Below, one piece after another: positions 50,566 to 59,757 of a DNA stretch of 64,000 bases. How positions within the stretch are numbered: position 1 is the first letter of the stretch; every line of letters begins with the position of its first letter. Both the position numbers and the translations under genes were made by a program. Source of the stretch: CAYNRE01 sp964399535 (GTDB lineage: Bacteria > Planctomycetota > Planctomycetia > Pirellulales > CAYNRE01); assembly GCA_964399535.1 (NCBI GenBank), contig CAYNRE010000005.1:682001-746000 (forward strand), read 5' to 3'. The notes under the pieces are model-generated. The model was not told the DNA's origin. It saw only the letters and a program-made list of their open reading frames with translations, and made no database searches.

Positions 50566-53553
50566 CTAACGCAACTGGTTCAGGGGTGGGAAAGCGAACA
50601 CTTCGGCCGGGTCGCTCCCCGTGTCCGCGCCGCCCGTCGCCTGGTCGGGCAGTCGAAAGACTTCGTGTGCCGCTTCGCTCGCTCGACGCACAGCCGGCGC
50701 ACTTGCTGCCGGCACACTTGCAGCAGGCACACTTGCAGCCGGCGCTGCTACGTTCGGTGTCCCTCCGGTCGGTGAGGTTGCGGCGGACGGGGCTGCGGCC
50801 GGCACCGACACCCCACCGCCGATGGCGCGGCCGGTCGCCGGCAAAAGGCTAGCTGGCGGCGTCTGCGACTGGCCAGGCGCGGCTACGGTCGGAATCGGTT
50901 GCGAACCGGCGGGCACCTGCTCCAAAGCCACATGGCCAACCGGCTGCATCGCGGCCGAGGTCCGCCCGTCCCAGTGCACTGCCTGTCCGGCGGACCAGTA
51001 CGGATTGCTCACCTGAACCGGGTTGGGCACCGAAGGAGGCAGCCGCCGCGGAGCACCTGGCATGGCCGCGGCCGTTGTCGTGGCGACCATCCCGCCGGTC
51101 GTTGTCGGCGGCCCAGCGCCGGGCGAAACGATCCGGCGATTGCCGAAATCGTTGGGGGCGGGAACCGGAGTGACAACGGGCTGCGCGGGCACAACGGTCG
51201 AGGCGGTCGGCCCAGACCCATCGGGCACGGACTCGGCCTGGCTCGAATCGGGCAGCTGGATTAGGGGGCGCGGCGCCGCCGTCGTCGCCGAGTTGCCGTC
51301 GACGGCGCTTGTCTCGGTCGCCATCGGCATGGGAACGGTGCCCGACGCCGGGCCGCCGCGCTGGCTCGTGGGGAACAGAGGGGGCATCGTCGAACGTGGC
51401 GTACCGGGCCCAGCCGCTGGCGCAGGAGCGGTCGCCAGTCCAGCGGCCACCGAAACCGACTGCGCGGCGGTGGAACCGGTTGGCCGGGGGGTAGCCGTCG
51501 TTTCGCTCGGCTCAGCCGCGGCGCCTTGCGGTCCAGGCGGTGTCGGGGGCGCCGGCGGCGGCGGAACCGGACTCACTTCGCCCGGCGGCAACGTGCCTTG
51601 CGGCGCCGGCCCGGCGCTCACTGCCGGTGGGCTCGACATCACGTAGTTCAGGCGCCAGGGGCGGCGGCGAGGCGAGCGCTCCGCGGCGTCGGCATAGGCC
51701 TTACCCGGCCAGGCCCCTTCGGCCAAATAAATCTGGTTGTAGTCGAGCAGGCTCCCCTTCTCGAAATGAACGTTTTTCACCGCGACCGCGTATTCCGATA
51801 ACGAACGGAAATAACGGCCATCGGCTTCGGCCAGGCGCCGCTGGGCATTGAGCACCAGGTCGAGCGGGGCCGCTTCGGCCTCGTAGGCGGCTTCAACCGA
51901 GGCCAATTGTTGCTGCGCCGCCAGGCGACGGTTCAGGTTAGTGCGCACAATCGTGGCCGCGCGGTCGACATCGGCCACCGCGGCCGCGACCGCGTGCACG
52001 ATCTGCATCTCTTGTTCCCGCAACACCGCCCGCTCGCGCGAAAGCCGGAGCTGTGCATTTCGCACGGCGGCGTGTCCGCGGCGGAAACCGAGCGGCAGGT
52101 TGAATTCCAGGCCCATCTGCCACTCCTGGAATCGGCCGTCGGTCAGGTTCTGATAGGCGTTGTTGAACTCGGGTAAGCCCTGGCTGTTGCTGTTGATCAG
52201 GTCGTCGCCAAACCCGCGCCAACGGTACAGGGCCACGGTGTCGAATCGCGGCAGCAGGTAATTGCGCGAGGCCAAAAGCTCGAGCTCGTAGCGTTTGATC
52301 ATCCACCGCATACGCCGCAGTTCGGCCCGGCGGGCGAGCGACTCCTGAACGACGTAGTCCCAATCGAACGAAGCCCGGGCCAAGGAGGGTTCCGTGGTGG
52401 GGCGAATCAGCCGCCCGTCGCTGGGCGGCATGCCCATCATCATTCGCAGCCGGCGCTCGCAGACGAGCACGCCCCCTTGCCCGCGGAAGCTTCCGCCGGT
52501 CGAGCCCGAGCCCGCTTGGGTTCCCTCGATCAGCGTGCCGGCAAAGGCGTTTTCCACCTCCTCTTGAAAGCGGAAGTATTGCTCGCGGGCCTGGGCTTCT
52601 TTCTCCGCCTCGCCACCGGCCCGGCCCGCCACGTACAGGGCCTGAATCCGCCGCCAGGTTTCCAGGGCGCTGTCGCGGGCCTGGGTCTTGGCGTCCAGGT
52701 CGCGGTAGGCGTACACCAGATCCCAATAGGCGTTTTCGACGTCGCTCACCAGGTCGCGCAGGCCCATCTCGAATTCGGTCAGGCCCACGTCGGTGTTGAG
52801 CCGGGCCACGGCCACGCCAGTGTACAAGCCCGGAATGCCCAATTGGCCGGCCGTGCGGTTGAATCCCACGCCGGCCCCTTGCAGCAGCGGTTGCCGCCAC
52901 TCGGCTTCATAGATCACGGTCCACGCGCTGGGGAACTCGTTCCCCGGGGCATTGTTGGCGTCGTAGTTCGTATTGGCCCGCACCGAGTACTGGCTACCGG
53001 TCGCGGCCCGCTTGCTCAGTTGCGATTGGAAGTTGATCAGGTCCTGGGTCAGCAACCGCGTACCACCACCGAAGAACTGGTTGTTGATCGCCCGGTCGTT
53101 CTTCTGGAAATCGCCCGTGGTCGAGAACACGGCGTCGTACGCCGAGAGGGCCGCGTCGACGCCAAACCGCGGGTCGGTCTCCTCGATGGCCGGGCCGAGC
53201 ACGGTGCGTACCGTCGAGGGCGCCGTTACCACCTGGCCCCCCAGATCACGCAGCACCTTGCCGGTGGTCAACGCGGTTTGCATCGCCTCGTCGAGCGTCA
53301 GATCCCAGTACTCGACCGGGTCGGTCGAGCGGAGCGTCCGCGGGGGGGCCACCAGCAGCAAGTCGCTCGACGAGGGGGTCGGCGCCGCCGGCATGTCGAG
53401 CTCGGTCGAGGTCGTGGCCAAGAGCCGGGAAGGGTCGGGCAGCCCGCCCCCGTTGAACTTTTCCAGGCGCGTGTGGCATCCGGTCGACCCGGCCAGCGTT
53501 GCCAGCAGGGCGAGCCAAGTGCCACGGGTGTGGAGGCGTTGGCGCCAGTTCAC
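50566..53553 (-). CDS. TolC-like outer-membrane efflux lipoprotein with long Pro/Ala-rich tail
   Basis: About 995 residues. A lipoprotein-type signal (GTWLALLATLAGSTGC) is followed by a TolC/OEP domain at about 60-640: repeated helical hairpins such as VENAYWDLVYAYRDLDAKTQARDS-type stretches and YNQIYLAEG near its end. The last ~340 residues are low-complexity Pro/Ala/Thr/Ser/Gly (VPAASVPAASAPA), ending in a short folded-looking segment AEVFAFPPLNQLR. Ordinary TolC homologues are ~450-500 residues. Start: GTG 53553 gives a normal signal peptide; in-frame starts at 53595, 53697 and 53703 would add up to 50 non-hydrophobic residues and cannot be excluded. It is divergent from the GAF/HlyD adaptor gene. 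Confidence 0.85.
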   Translation of the reverse strand: MNWRQRLHTRGTWLALLATLAGSTGCHTRLEKFNGGGLPDPSRLLATTSTELDMPAAPTPSSSDLLLVAPPRTLRSTDPVEYWDLTLDEAMQTALTTGKVLRDLGGQVVTAPSTVRTVLGPAIEETDPRFGVDAALSAYDAVFSTTGDFQKNDRAINNQFFGGGTRLLTQDLINFQSQLSKRAATGSQYSVRANTNYDANNAPGNEFPSAWTVIYEAEWRQPLLQGAGVGFNRTAGQLGIPGLYTGVAVARLNTDVGLTEFEMGLRDLVSDVENAYWDLVYAYRDLDAKTQARDSALETWRRIQALYVAGRAGGEAEKEAQAREQYFRFQEEVENAFAGTLIEGTQAGSGSTGGSFRGQGGVLVCERRLRMMMGMPPSDGRLIRPTTEPSLARASFDWDYVVQESLARRAELRRMRWMIKRYELELLASRNYLLPRFDTVALYRWRGFGDDLINSNSQGLPEFNNAYQNLTDGRFQEWQMGLEFNLPLGFRRGHAAVRNAQLRLSRERAVLREQEMQIVHAVAAAVADVDRAATIVRTNLNRRLAAQQQLASVEAAYEAEAAPLDLVLNAQRRLAEADGRYFRSLSEYAVAVKNVHFEKGSLLDYNQIYLAEGAWPGKAYADAAERSPRRRPWRLNYVMSSPPAVSAGPAPQGTLPPGEVSPVPPPPAPPTPPGPQGAAAEPSETTATPRPTGSTAAQSVSVAAGLATAPAPAAGPGTPRSTMPPLFPTSQRGGPASGTVPMPMATETSAVDGNSATTAAPRPLIQLPDSSQAESVPDGSGPTASTVVPAQPVVTPVPAPNDFGNRRIVSPGAGPPTTTGGMVATTTAAAMPGAPRRLPPSVPNPVQVSNPYWSAGQAVHWDGRTSAAMQPVGHVALEQVPAGSQPIPTVAAPGQSQTPPASLLPATGRAIGGGVSVPAAAPSAATSPTGGTPNVAAPAASVPAASVPAASAPAVRRASEAAHEVFRLPDQATGGADTGSDPAEVFAFPPLNQLR

Positions 53554-53843
53554 AAAACGAGCTCTCTGGTCCACCGTCGGCCGCCCCACCGGCATACCGA
53601 CCTGTGTCTTGCCCTGGGCATCCAAACTGCCCAGACCCCTTATCTCACGCACCAAATACACCCCGATCGGCGCGCGCCGATCGGGCGTCCCAATCATCGG
53701 CACCGTTAGGGTCAGCTCCTGCGGAAATCTTCGCGTAATCCGAAAAACCGCTTCTGTTTACCCAATTTCACGGGCCATTTGCCGGCGCGGTAGGCGGCGC
53801 GCGGCTGGCAGCCGGGCCCGGCGATGCTCAAAATAGGTCCCCT

Positions 53844-55871
53844 ATGCCCGACGATCTCGCGAGAACCGCTCCGCAACCCGCTGCCGATCCTTGGCGGCAT
53901 CTCGAATCGCTGGTCGACCAGATTGCCGAGTTAACGCTGCGGCGGGGAACTCGGCACGAATTGGCCGCCGCGGTGCTCGAAAAGCTGGTCGACGGACTTC
54001 CGGCTACCGCGGGGGCGATTTGGAGCCGAGATGAGCCTGGCAACTTCGATCTCGACGCCGAGCGCAATTTGGTCGCGGCCCAGATTGAAACGGCCTGGCG
54101 CGATCCTCGCTCGAGAACCGCCGCCTTTGAACAGGCGCTGGCGGGTGGTCAGTCGCTAGTGCTGGCCCCCACCGGGGCGCAGACCGGCCCGCGCGACGTT
54201 CCAGGCCCCACCGCCGTCAACCCGACCCCCTTTTGGCTGCTGGTGGGGCCGGTGCTCCTGGGCGAACAACCCCTCGGCGTGGTCGAGTTGTATTTGCCCG
54301 GCGACTTGCCTTCGGCCGTGGCGGCCAGCGCCCGGCAGTTTCTCTCGGTAGTGGTGGAAATCCTGAGCGACTACCACCAGCGGTTGCGCTGGAGCGAAAC
54401 CGCGCGGCGGCAGAAACAAATCGAACAGTCGGAACAGTTCGCCGCGCAACTCGCTCTCCAGTGGCGGTTGCAGGCCATTGCCGACGTCGCGGCGCAAGAC
54501 GGGCGGCTTCTGGCCGGCTGCGACCGGCTGAGCCTGCTGGTATGCGATGCGGCGGGAGTGCGCCTGTTGGCCACCAGCGGGGTCGACCTGGTCGATCGTC
54601 GCGCGGCGGCGGTCCGCGTGTTGGAACAGTTAACCGCCGCCGTCGTGGCGACCGGCGAAGACTGGCGATTTCCCGCGCCCGAGGCCATCGCCGCCCCCCA
54701 ATTCGAAGCCCCGCTGGCGGCCTGGCTCGAAGAATCCAGCGCTCGGGCGATCGCCATCTGTCCGCTCGTCGACCCGGCGGATATTCAGCGGCCGGGGCTT
54801 CGCCCCTGGGTGATAGGCGCCCTCGTAGCCGAGTGGTTTCAGGCTGGCGGCGAAGCGGGCAAGGCCGAATTGCTGGCGGCCCTGAAGCCGCCGGTGCAAG
54901 CCGCGCTGGCACGGGCCCGCGTCTGCGACCGTTGGCCCCAGCGGTGGTGGATTCAGTCGGCGGCCGCTCGGCCCGGTTGGCATTGGGCCCGCCGCCGAAC
55001 CTGGTTTCTGGTGGCCGCCGGCGCGCTGCTCGCGGCCACGCTGCTCGCGGCGTTTACTCCCGCGCAGTTCAAGGTCCACTCTCCGGGACAATTGCAGCCT
55101 ACCCTCCGGCGGCACTCGTTCGCCCCCGCCGATGCCGTGGTGGGCGAAGTCCGGGCAGCCCATGGCCAGGCCGTTGCCGAGGGGGAAACGCTGCTGGTCC
55201 TGCGCCGGCCCGAGTTGGACCAGGCCTGGACCCAACTGCTCGGCGAATTGGAAACGATCCGAGTGCAATTGGCCGCCACCAACGTCCAGCGGTTCGACGA
55301 CCCACCAACTCAAGGCGACGGTTCGCGCAACACGCGCCTGGCCGCCGATGCCGAGCAACTCAAACAGCGATTGACCTACCTGGAACGCGAGCAGGAGATT
55401 TTGAAGACCGAAATCGATCGCCTCCAAATTCGCAGCCCGCTGGCAGGCACGGTGCTTACCTGGGGCATGGAAGAGCTCTTGGCCGGCCGCCCGGTACGCC
55501 GCGGCCAGGTTCTGGTCACCGTGGCCAATCTGGCGGGCGCGTGGGAGCTGGAACTGCAAATTCCCGACGAACAAGTGCGGCACGTCGCCTTCCAGTTGCA
55601 AACCTCGGGCGAACCGCTGCCAGTTCAGTTCCTGTTGGCCACCGCACCCGAGGTCCGTCACTCGGGCCAACTCGTCGAGCTAGGGCAAACGACCGAGGTC
55701 GACCAGCAGCAAGGGTCCCGGGTTCGCGCTCGGGTAACGATCGACCCGAGCAGCGTTTCACCGCTTCGCGCCGGGGCGGCCGTTTCGGCTCGCATCGATT
55801 GCGGAACCCGGTCGGTGGCCTATGTCTGGCTGAACCCGCTGTGGGAAGCCCTGCTGCGGCTCTGGTGGTAG
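53844..55871 (+). CDS. GAF-like, membrane-anchored HlyD-type adaptor protein
   Basis: A 675-residue fusion. The N-terminal ~370 residues are soluble and predicted cytoplasmic. They begin with a GAF-like fold (ELTLRRGTRHELAAAVLEKL, FWLLVGPVLLGEQPLGVVELY) and continue into a second GAF-like region (RLSLLVCDAAGVRLLATSGV). One transmembrane helix lies near 390-412 (WFLVAAGALLAATLLAAF). The rest is a periplasmic membrane-fusion (HlyD/RND adaptor) domain: a lipoyl-like half (VVGEVRAAHGQAVAEGETLLVLRR), a coiled-coil hairpin (AEQLKQRLTYLEREQEILK), the second lipoyl half (LQIRSPLAGTVLTWGMEELL) and a beta barrel. Its divergent neighbour is the TolC-like lipoprotein. No transporter pump gene is adjacent. 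Confidence 0.85.
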   Translation: MPDDLARTAPQPAADPWRHLESLVDQIAELTLRRGTRHELAAAVLEKLVDGLPATAGAIWSRDEPGNFDLDAERNLVAAQIETAWRDPRSRTAAFEQALAGGQSLVLAPTGAQTGPRDVPGPTAVNPTPFWLLVGPVLLGEQPLGVVELYLPGDLPSAVAASARQFLSVVVEILSDYHQRLRWSETARRQKQIEQSEQFAAQLALQWRLQAIADVAAQDGRLLAGCDRLSLLVCDAAGVRLLATSGVDLVDRRAAAVRVLEQLTAAVVATGEDWRFPAPEAIAAPQFEAPLAAWLEESSARAIAICPLVDPADIQRPGLRPWVIGALVAEWFQAGGEAGKAELLAALKPPVQAALARARVCDRWPQRWWIQSAAARPGWHWARRRTWFLVAAGALLAATLLAAFTPAQFKVHSPGQLQPTLRRHSFAPADAVVGEVRAAHGQAVAEGETLLVLRRPELDQAWTQLLGELETIRVQLAATNVQRFDDPPTQGDGSRNTRLAADAEQLKQRLTYLEREQEILKTEIDRLQIRSPLAGTVLTWGMEELLAGRPVRRGQVLVTVANLAGAWELELQIPDEQVRHVAFQLQTSGEPLPVQFLLATAPEVRHSGQLVELGQTTEVDQQQGSRVRARVTIDPSSVSPLRAGAAVSARIDCGTRSVAYVWLNPLWEALLRLWW

Positions 55872-56149
55872 GGCCCGCGGGGCGCTACGCCGCGATTCTT
55901 ACCCGAAATGTCCGGCCGAGCGTCGGCCAGGTGGCCAGATTCCGCGGCCCGATAAACTGGGCGGTTCTGGGGCGGCCAGATCGACGTTGACACCCCTCGG
56001 CCCAGGGGACTAGCCTCTCTCGGGGTGCTCTCGGCGATTGGCAGGTTGCAGGGTGTTTCTGGCAGCCTGGCAACCCCCGTTCGCCGAAGCAATCTGCCTT
56101 TGGTCCCTCGCCCCGGGACCAACCCAGTTCGACGCATGGCAAGGACGAC

Positions 56150-57319
56150 ATGCGGATCGGCATTCTGACGAATTACCACCTCGAACAAGTAGGGGGCGCC
56201 GAGGAAGCGCTCGACCGGCTGGCAACGCACTGGCTTCGCTTGGGGTGCCAGCCGCTGTTGTTCGCCTCGCCGAGCCGCCGCGCCGGGGGACCCAAGCGCC
56301 CCTGGCAGCCCGCCTACCCGTGTCACCGGCTCCCCCGTCCATTCTCGACCCGCTGGGGGCTCTCGCGCTATCTCTGGCATCTGGCCCGAGAACATCGCCG
56401 GCAGCCGCTCGATTTGGTGCTGGCGTCCGACGTGTACTGGCCGGGCCATGTTGCCCGGCTGTTTCGGCATCGATCGGGAGTTCCCTACGTGCTCTACTCG
56501 CACGGCGGCGATTGCATGCAGGGGAGCCGCTTTCTGCGCCGCGGAGTGTGCCGCAAACGCATGGCCCAAAGCATTGCCCAGGCCGACGGCGTCACGTGTA
56601 TCAGCCATTACGTGCGCGGTCGGCTCGAGGCGCTCGCCCAGCCGACCGGTCCGGTGCGATGGCTCCCCAACGGTTGGCCCGACGAATGGGCCCAGGCCGC
56701 GCCCACGCGGCCGTTGGTCCAGTGGCCCTATCTGTTCGCCATGGGGCGAATGATCGAACTCAAAGGGTTTCAAACGCTGTTGGCGGCTTACGTGCGTTTG
56801 CGTGCGCGGTTCCCCCGGTTAGGGCTGATCGTGGCGGGCGACGGACCTTACCGAGAAGGGCTGTGGCGCCAGGCCCAGATGGCCGGGCTCGCTCCAACCG
56901 AGCGGATCGACGGCACGAGTGCCTCGCCCACCGTGGTGCTACCCGGCTTCGTTCATGGTGACGAAAAACGCGCCCTGGTCGAACACGCGCTGCTGGGAGT
57001 CTGCCCGTCGATTCGCGAGGAACCCCAGGGCATGGTCGTGCTGGAAATGCTTTGTCGGGGCGTGCCCGTGGTTGCCAGCCGCGTGGGCGGAATTCCCGAC
57101 ATGATCCAGCCCGGCCTCAACGGCGAGCTATTTCGCGCCGGCGACGACGCCGACCTGGCCCAGCAGCTGAGCACGCTCCTGGGCGAGCCCGAGCAGCTTG
57201 CGGCCAGGCGCCGGCAGGCCGCCCCCAGTGTGGCCGAGCTGCCCTGGAGCCGGGTAGCCGAGCGTTATTTGGAACTATTTCACGAAGTGCTGGCCAATCA
57301 CCGCCGGGCGGCGGCCTAA
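56150..57319 (+). CDS. Glycosyltransferase family 4 protein
   Basis: A 389-residue GT-B glycosyltransferase. It starts MRIGILTNYHLEQVGGAEEAL (split by family spacing), has the first-domain YSHGGDCMQGSRFL and MAQSIAQADGVTCIS, and in the second domain LIVAGDGPYREGL, LPGFVHGDEK and the donor-binding EEPQGMVVLEMLCRGVPVVA followed by SRVGGIPDMI. It transfers a sugar from a nucleotide donor to an acceptor during envelope polysaccharide or LPS assembly. Acceptor unknown. Start with AAGGACG ahead. The next glycosyltransferase gene follows by 15 bases in the same direction. Confidence 0.92.
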   Translation: MRIGILTNYHLEQVGGAEEALDRLATHWLRLGCQPLLFASPSRRAGGPKRPWQPAYPCHRLPRPFSTRWGLSRYLWHLAREHRRQPLDLVLASDVYWPGHVARLFRHRSGVPYVLYSHGGDCMQGSRFLRRGVCRKRMAQSIAQADGVTCISHYVRGRLEALAQPTGPVRWLPNGWPDEWAQAAPTRPLVQWPYLFAMGRMIELKGFQTLLAAYVRLRARFPRLGLIVAGDGPYREGLWRQAQMAGLAPTERIDGTSASPTVVLPGFVHGDEKRALVEHALLGVCPSIREEPQGMVVLEMLCRGVPVVASRVGGIPDMIQPGLNGELFRAGDDADLAQQLSTLLGEPEQLAARRRQAAPSVAELPWSRVAERYLELFHEVLANHRRAAA

Positions 57320-57334
57320 CAGGAGTCGGCTCCC

Positions 57335-58525
57335 ATGTCGTTGCTGAAGAAATGGCGCGAGCGATTGGGGCTGGTCGACCCGCTCGGTGGTGTGGACCGG
57401 CAGGCATGGCTGGCTCAGGTGCGGGCCGCGGCCCCCGAGGCCATCGCCGTGGTTCATCCGCATTGGCTGGGGGTTGCCGCCGCCACGGGGCATCATTTCC
57501 CCTTCGTCTTGCCGCTCCGCCATCGGCTCAGCGAACTCAGCAGTCGCCGTCTGGCCGACCTGCTACGCGAAACCGGCGTGCGACGCATCGTGCTTAGCGG
57601 GTACTCGCCCGATATGCACCGCCTGACGCTGACCCTCTCGCGCCGCCACCCGCAACTGGCGCTGTTCGCCTACTGGCACTCGAGCCTCATGCAGGCCGGC
57701 GAGCGCACCGGCTGGCAGGGGCTGACGCGCCTGGTGGAACTGACCCGCGAACGGCGGCTGCGCCGCCTGGCCTTTGCCAAGGCGGGAATGGCCGAGCTAA
57801 CCAATCAGCTCGGGGCCGACGCCGTGTTTTTGCCCACTTTCGTGCCGGGCCTGCCCGAAGGCCCTAGCACCGTGCGCCCCGGGGGACCGCACCTGGGGCT
57901 GTGGGCCGTCAACAGCGAAGTCTGGCGCAAGCTGCCCTACGCCATGTTGGCCGCTGCCCGACAACTGCCGGGAGCCGTGGTTCACATGAGCGGCGCTTCG
58001 CCCCGCGTGCTCGAGTACGCCGGCTGGCTAGGGCTGGAAGGCCGGTTTCATAGCCGGGCCTTCCCTCCGGCCGAAATGCCGGCCCGGTTAGCCAGCATGC
58101 ACCTGAACTTGTACGTGACGCTCTCGGAGTGTTCGCCGATGGTGCCCCAGGAAAGCCTGGCCGCGGGGGTACCTTGCTTGATGGGACCGAACTCCCACCT
58201 TTTCGAAGACGAGCCCTACTTGCACGATCGGCTCGTCGTCGCCTACCCCGACCGCCACGAAGTGATCGCCTCGTACCTGCGTCGGGCCCTGGAAGAACGC
58301 GCCGAGATTGTCGAGGCCTACCGCCGCTACGCGCCGGGCTACTGGCAGCGCGCGGCCGACCAGCGGCGGGCGTTCTTGGGTCTTGAGAACTGCGGCGACA
58401 CGGCGGGGGGCAAATTCGCGGACCTCCGCCGGATCGACGCGCCGCATCGCGGCGTGCCGGTTTCGCCTCCCCGGCATTCGCCGGCCGAGCGAGCCCCCGA
58501 CGACGAAACCGGCGCCACCAGCTAG
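57335..58525 (+). CDS. GT-B glycosyltransferase-like protein
   Basis: A 396-residue GT-B-like protein. The C-terminal half has a donor-site pattern SECSPMVPQESLAAGVPCLMG with the conserved Glu, and the preceding strand VVHMSGASPRVLEYAGWLGL. The N-terminal half (IVLSGYSPDMHRLTLTLSRR, LFAYWHSSLMQAGE) is the acceptor-side Rossmann domain. Family assignment is weaker than for the preceding gene. The last ~40 residues are Pro/Arg-rich and disordered. Start ATG 57335 has AGGAG ten bases ahead. It lies 15 bases after the GT4 gene, so both probably act on the same glycan. Confidence 0.8.
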   Translation: MSLLKKWRERLGLVDPLGGVDRQAWLAQVRAAAPEAIAVVHPHWLGVAAATGHHFPFVLPLRHRLSELSSRRLADLLRETGVRRIVLSGYSPDMHRLTLTLSRRHPQLALFAYWHSSLMQAGERTGWQGLTRLVELTRERRLRRLAFAKAGMAELTNQLGADAVFLPTFVPGLPEGPSTVRPGGPHLGLWAVNSEVWRKLPYAMLAAARQLPGAVVHMSGASPRVLEYAGWLGLEGRFHSRAFPPAEMPARLASMHLNLYVTLSECSPMVPQESLAAGVPCLMGPNSHLFEDEPYLHDRLVVAYPDRHEVIASYLRRALEERAEIVEAYRRYAPGYWQRAADQRRAFLGLENCGDTAGGKFADLRRIDAPHRGVPVSPPRHSPAERAPDDETGATS

Positions 58526-58637
58526 CGCGTAACTGGCAGCGCCCCCGTCCGGCCGCTATTCTCTACGCCGTGATGCTTGCCGGCGGCGTCGCGCGCTTGC
58601 GTACCGGGCCGGCTGCCCCCCAGGTAGGAGCTGGTCC

Positions 58638-59732
58638 ATGCGGCAGCAAGCAATTCCTTCGTTGACGCGGCGCGCGACCATCGGCACCGCGATGGCCCTG
58701 GCGCTACTGTCTACCGCGGCCAGAGCCGAAACGCCCACCCCCTGGCGAATCCACGACTTGCAGCGGCCCAAGCCCCCGGTGATTACACCCGGCCAGCTCG
58801 CGCTGCCCGTGGCCCCGCCCAGCGACGCGGTTGTGCTCTTCGACGGGAACGATCTTGCACACTGGCGCTCGGAGGACGGCCAGCCACCGCGTTGGGTCGC
58901 CCGCGACGGCTATTTCGAATCGGTGCCCAACAGCGGCTACCTGTTTACGGCCGACGCCTTTGGCGACATCCAGCTTCACTTGGAATGGGCCGCTCCGCTG
59001 CCGGCCAAGGGGCGCAGCCAGGGCCGGGGCAACAGCGGCGTGTTTCTGATGGGGCTGTACGAAGTACAGATTCTCGACTCGTTTGAAAACGAAACCTATG
59101 CCGATGGCCAGGCCGCGGCCATCTATGGGCAATCGCCGCCGCTGGTCAACGCCTGCTTGCCGCCCGGCGAGTGGCAAAGCTACGACATCGTGTTTCGCCG
59201 TCCGCGGTTCGCCGCCGACGGCACCCTGCAAAGCCCGGCCCGGCTCACGGTGATTCACAACGGAGTCTTGGTGCAAGACGCCTTCGAGCTCTGGGGCCCC
59301 ACGGCCTGGCTGACCCATCTGCCCTACCAGCAGCACGCCGACCGATTGCCGCTCAGCCTGCAAGACCACGGGAACCCCGTGCGGTTTCGCAACGTTTGGC
59401 TGCGGCCGCTCGACGAATCCGGCGGCCCGACCCGGCCCGATGCCGCCGCCGCCACGCAGACGACCACCCGCGAGCAGCTCGCCAAGTACGTGGGGCGCTA
59501 TGGCAGCCCGCTGGGCGAATTCGGCCGTATCGAGCTGGCCGGCGAGCAACTGCAACTGGTGATGGAAACGGGCCAGACCATCGACCTCGTGGCCACCTCG
59601 CCGACCGATTTCGCGTTCAGCCGTACCGCGGCTCGGCTGGCGTTCGACGTCGACGCCCAGGGCCAGGTCAACGGTTTCACCATGCACCTGGCCGGCGACC
59701 GCTACCCGATCCGCCGCCAGGCCGAAAAGTAA
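58638..59732 (+). CDS. DUF1080 (3-keto-disaccharide hydrolase-like) exported protein
   Basis: A 364-residue exported protein. A signal peptide is present (IGTAMALALLSTAARA). Residues ~60-250 form the DUF1080 concanavalin-like jelly roll: VVLFDGNDLAHWRSEDG, YLFTADAFGDIQLHLEW, GNSGVFLMGLYEVQILDS and HADRLPLSLQDHGNPVRFRNVWL. Members of DUF1080 act as 3-keto-glycoside hydrolases or carbohydrate binders. The last ~90 residues look like an extra small beta domain (VGRYGSPLGEFGRIELAG). The start has GTAGGAG ahead. It is convergent with the DUF1501 gene. Confidence 0.92.
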   Translation: MRQQAIPSLTRRATIGTAMALALLSTAARAETPTPWRIHDLQRPKPPVITPGQLALPVAPPSDAVVLFDGNDLAHWRSEDGQPPRWVARDGYFESVPNSGYLFTADAFGDIQLHLEWAAPLPAKGRSQGRGNSGVFLMGLYEVQILDSFENETYADGQAAAIYGQSPPLVNACLPPGEWQSYDIVFRRPRFAADGTLQSPARLTVIHNGVLVQDAFELWGPTAWLTHLPYQQHADRLPLSLQDHGNPVRFRNVWLRPLDESGGPTRPDAAAATQTTTREQLAKYVGRYGSPLGEFGRIELAGEQLQLVMETGQTIDLVATSPTDFAFSRTAARLAFDVDAQGQVNGFTMHLAGDRYPIRRQAEK

Positions 59733-59757
59733 CGCTTTGCTCAGCCCGGAGCAACGT

